The notes under the pieces are model-generated. The model saw only the letters and a list, made by a program, of their open reading frames with translations, was not told where the DNA came from and searched no databases. DNA of 6,801 bases from Pseudomonadota bacterium (GTDB lineage: Bacteria > Pseudomonadota > Gammaproteobacteria > Burkholderiales > Burkholderiaceae_A). The stretch covers positions 3,952 to 10,752 of the forward strand of contig NYVY01000018.1 in assembly GCA_002684875.1 (NCBI GenBank), in the 5' to 3' direction. The position numbers and the translations under genes were made by a program. The first letter of the stretch is position 1; every line of letters begins with the position of its first letter. Shown one piece after another: positions 6,268 to 6,801 of this stretch.

Positions 6268-6801
6268 AATGATTATCTTCATCGATATACACACACGTTC
6301 CCGAAATTATTGTTGCCTTGATCCTTCCAAACATTTCGTAATCAAGAAACGGTGTGTTTTTTCCTTGAGACTTTAAATTTTGTTCTTTTACTACCCAACG
6401 TTGCTTTGGGTTAAATATTGTTAAATTTGCCAGACCACCCACTAAGAGACAATCTCCCTTTACACCAATTAGGTCAGTTGGCTTAGAAGAGATCAAATCC
6501 ATGGCAGTTTTTAAATCAATACTGTTTTTATTTGCCCAACTGAGGGTTAAGGGTAACAGCAACTCTGTTCCAATTACTCCCGCTTTCGCCTCAGGAAAAG
6601 GTAGGTTTTTTTTCTCAATATCAACTGGAGTATGGTCAGAACAAATACAATCAATTGTTCCATCAAGCAGTCCCTCAGTAAGACCATCAACGTCCCTCTG
6701 ACTTCTAAATGGCGGAAACACCTTACAATTAGTATTAAATGGATCTACATCTACATCGGTCAGGTGTAAATGGTGAACACCTACATCTGCAGTTACATTA
6801 A
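6266..6801 (-). CDS. pyrC: Dihydroorotase PyrC (class I type), C-terminal part; 5' end outside window
   Basis: Zinc amidohydrolase that cyclises carbamoyl-aspartate to dihydroorotate in pyrimidine synthesis. The window holds the last 177 residues, about 40% of a protein of roughly 420-430. Numbering from the first whole codon: DVGVHHLHLTD (5-15) carries the His pair, including a metal-binding histidine; VFPPFRSQRD (27-36) is the KxNPPLRS-like block; CSDHTPVD (53-60) contains the conserved metal/catalytic Asp55. The tail has LANLTIFNP and the GKNTPFLDYEMFGR block, as expected for the beta-sandwich of amidohydrolases. The retained HH and SDHTP argue against the inactive pseudo-dihydroorotase (PyrX) of pseudomonads, which loses these residues. 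The N-terminal HxH zinc motif lies beyond the window. From memory this form resembles betaproteobacterial PyrC, usually encoded after pyrB. The coding frame continues upstream beyond 6801, so the GTG at 6721 is internal and not a start. Confidence 0.93.
   Translation of the reverse strand, partial: NVTADVGVHHLHLTDVDVDPFNTNCKVFPPFRSQRDVDGLTEGLLDGTIDCICSDHTPVDIEKKNLPFPEAKAGVIGTELLLPLTLSWANKNSIDLKTAMDLISSKPTDLIGVKGDCLLVGGLANLTIFNPKQRWVVKEQNLKSQGKNTPFLDYEMFGRIKATIISGTCVYIDEDNH

Noticed and set aside
6266..6721. A separate 151-codon gene starting at GTG 6721
   Set aside because: The same frame continues upstream to the window edge with clear dihydroorotase sequence (DVGVHHLHLTD), so the GTG is an internal valine.
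1..6801. Mobile elements, CRISPR arrays, tRNA/rRNA genes or a defence system
   Set aside because: No direct-repeat arrays, transposase-like proteins, cloverleaf-type segments or defence domains were seen. Nearly all bases are accounted for by seven housekeeping genes.

Overview
The window is AT-rich (roughly mid-30s % GC by eye), densely packed bacterial chromosome with no mobile elements, RNA genes or CRISPR. Every gene can be assigned to a known family. The proteins are Gram-negative: a TolC channel, the Kdo transferase WaaA and an ApaH phosphatase. The dihydroorotase C-terminus resembles, from memory, the betaproteobacterial PyrC type (DVGVHHLHLTD, CSDHTPVD). Low GC, TTG/GTG starts, overlapping gene ends and near-absent intergenic DNA suggest a streamlined betaproteobacterium, perhaps of the freshwater/marine Methylophilales type (OM43/Methylopumilus-like). 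That placement is inference, not proof.

Layout: positions 1-527 (minus) hold the N-terminal two thirds of undecaprenyl-diphosphatase UppP, read from a TTG start. A 133-bp divergent intergenic region follows, with candidate promoters in both directions. Next is a complete tolC-like outer-membrane channel gene (661-1950, plus). It converges, with only a 5-bp gap, on a two-gene minus-strand unit: algC (phosphomannomutase/phosphoglucomutase, 3290-4678), then waaA (Kdo transferase, 1956-3272). apaH (4707-5507, plus) is divergent from algC across 28 bp. Its 3' end overlaps by 11 bp the 3' end of plsC (5497-6255, minus), which lies 10 bp downstream of the truncated pyrC gene (6266 to beyond 6801, minus).

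Five of the seven genes serve the cell envelope: UppP recycles the lipid carrier, AlgC supplies activated hexose phosphates, WaaA attaches Kdo to lipid A, PlsC acylates lysophospholipid, and TolC forms the outer-membrane exit duct. PyrC (pyrimidine synthesis) and ApaH (Ap4A hydrolysis) are nucleotide-metabolism genes.

I found no undescribed multi-gene system. The points most worth a second look are a WaaA that departs from family consensus at several normally conserved motifs, apaH lacking a Shine-Dalgarno but having a -10-like box placed for a leaderless mRNA, and TAG stop codons used only where they also form the next gene's Shine-Dalgarno.
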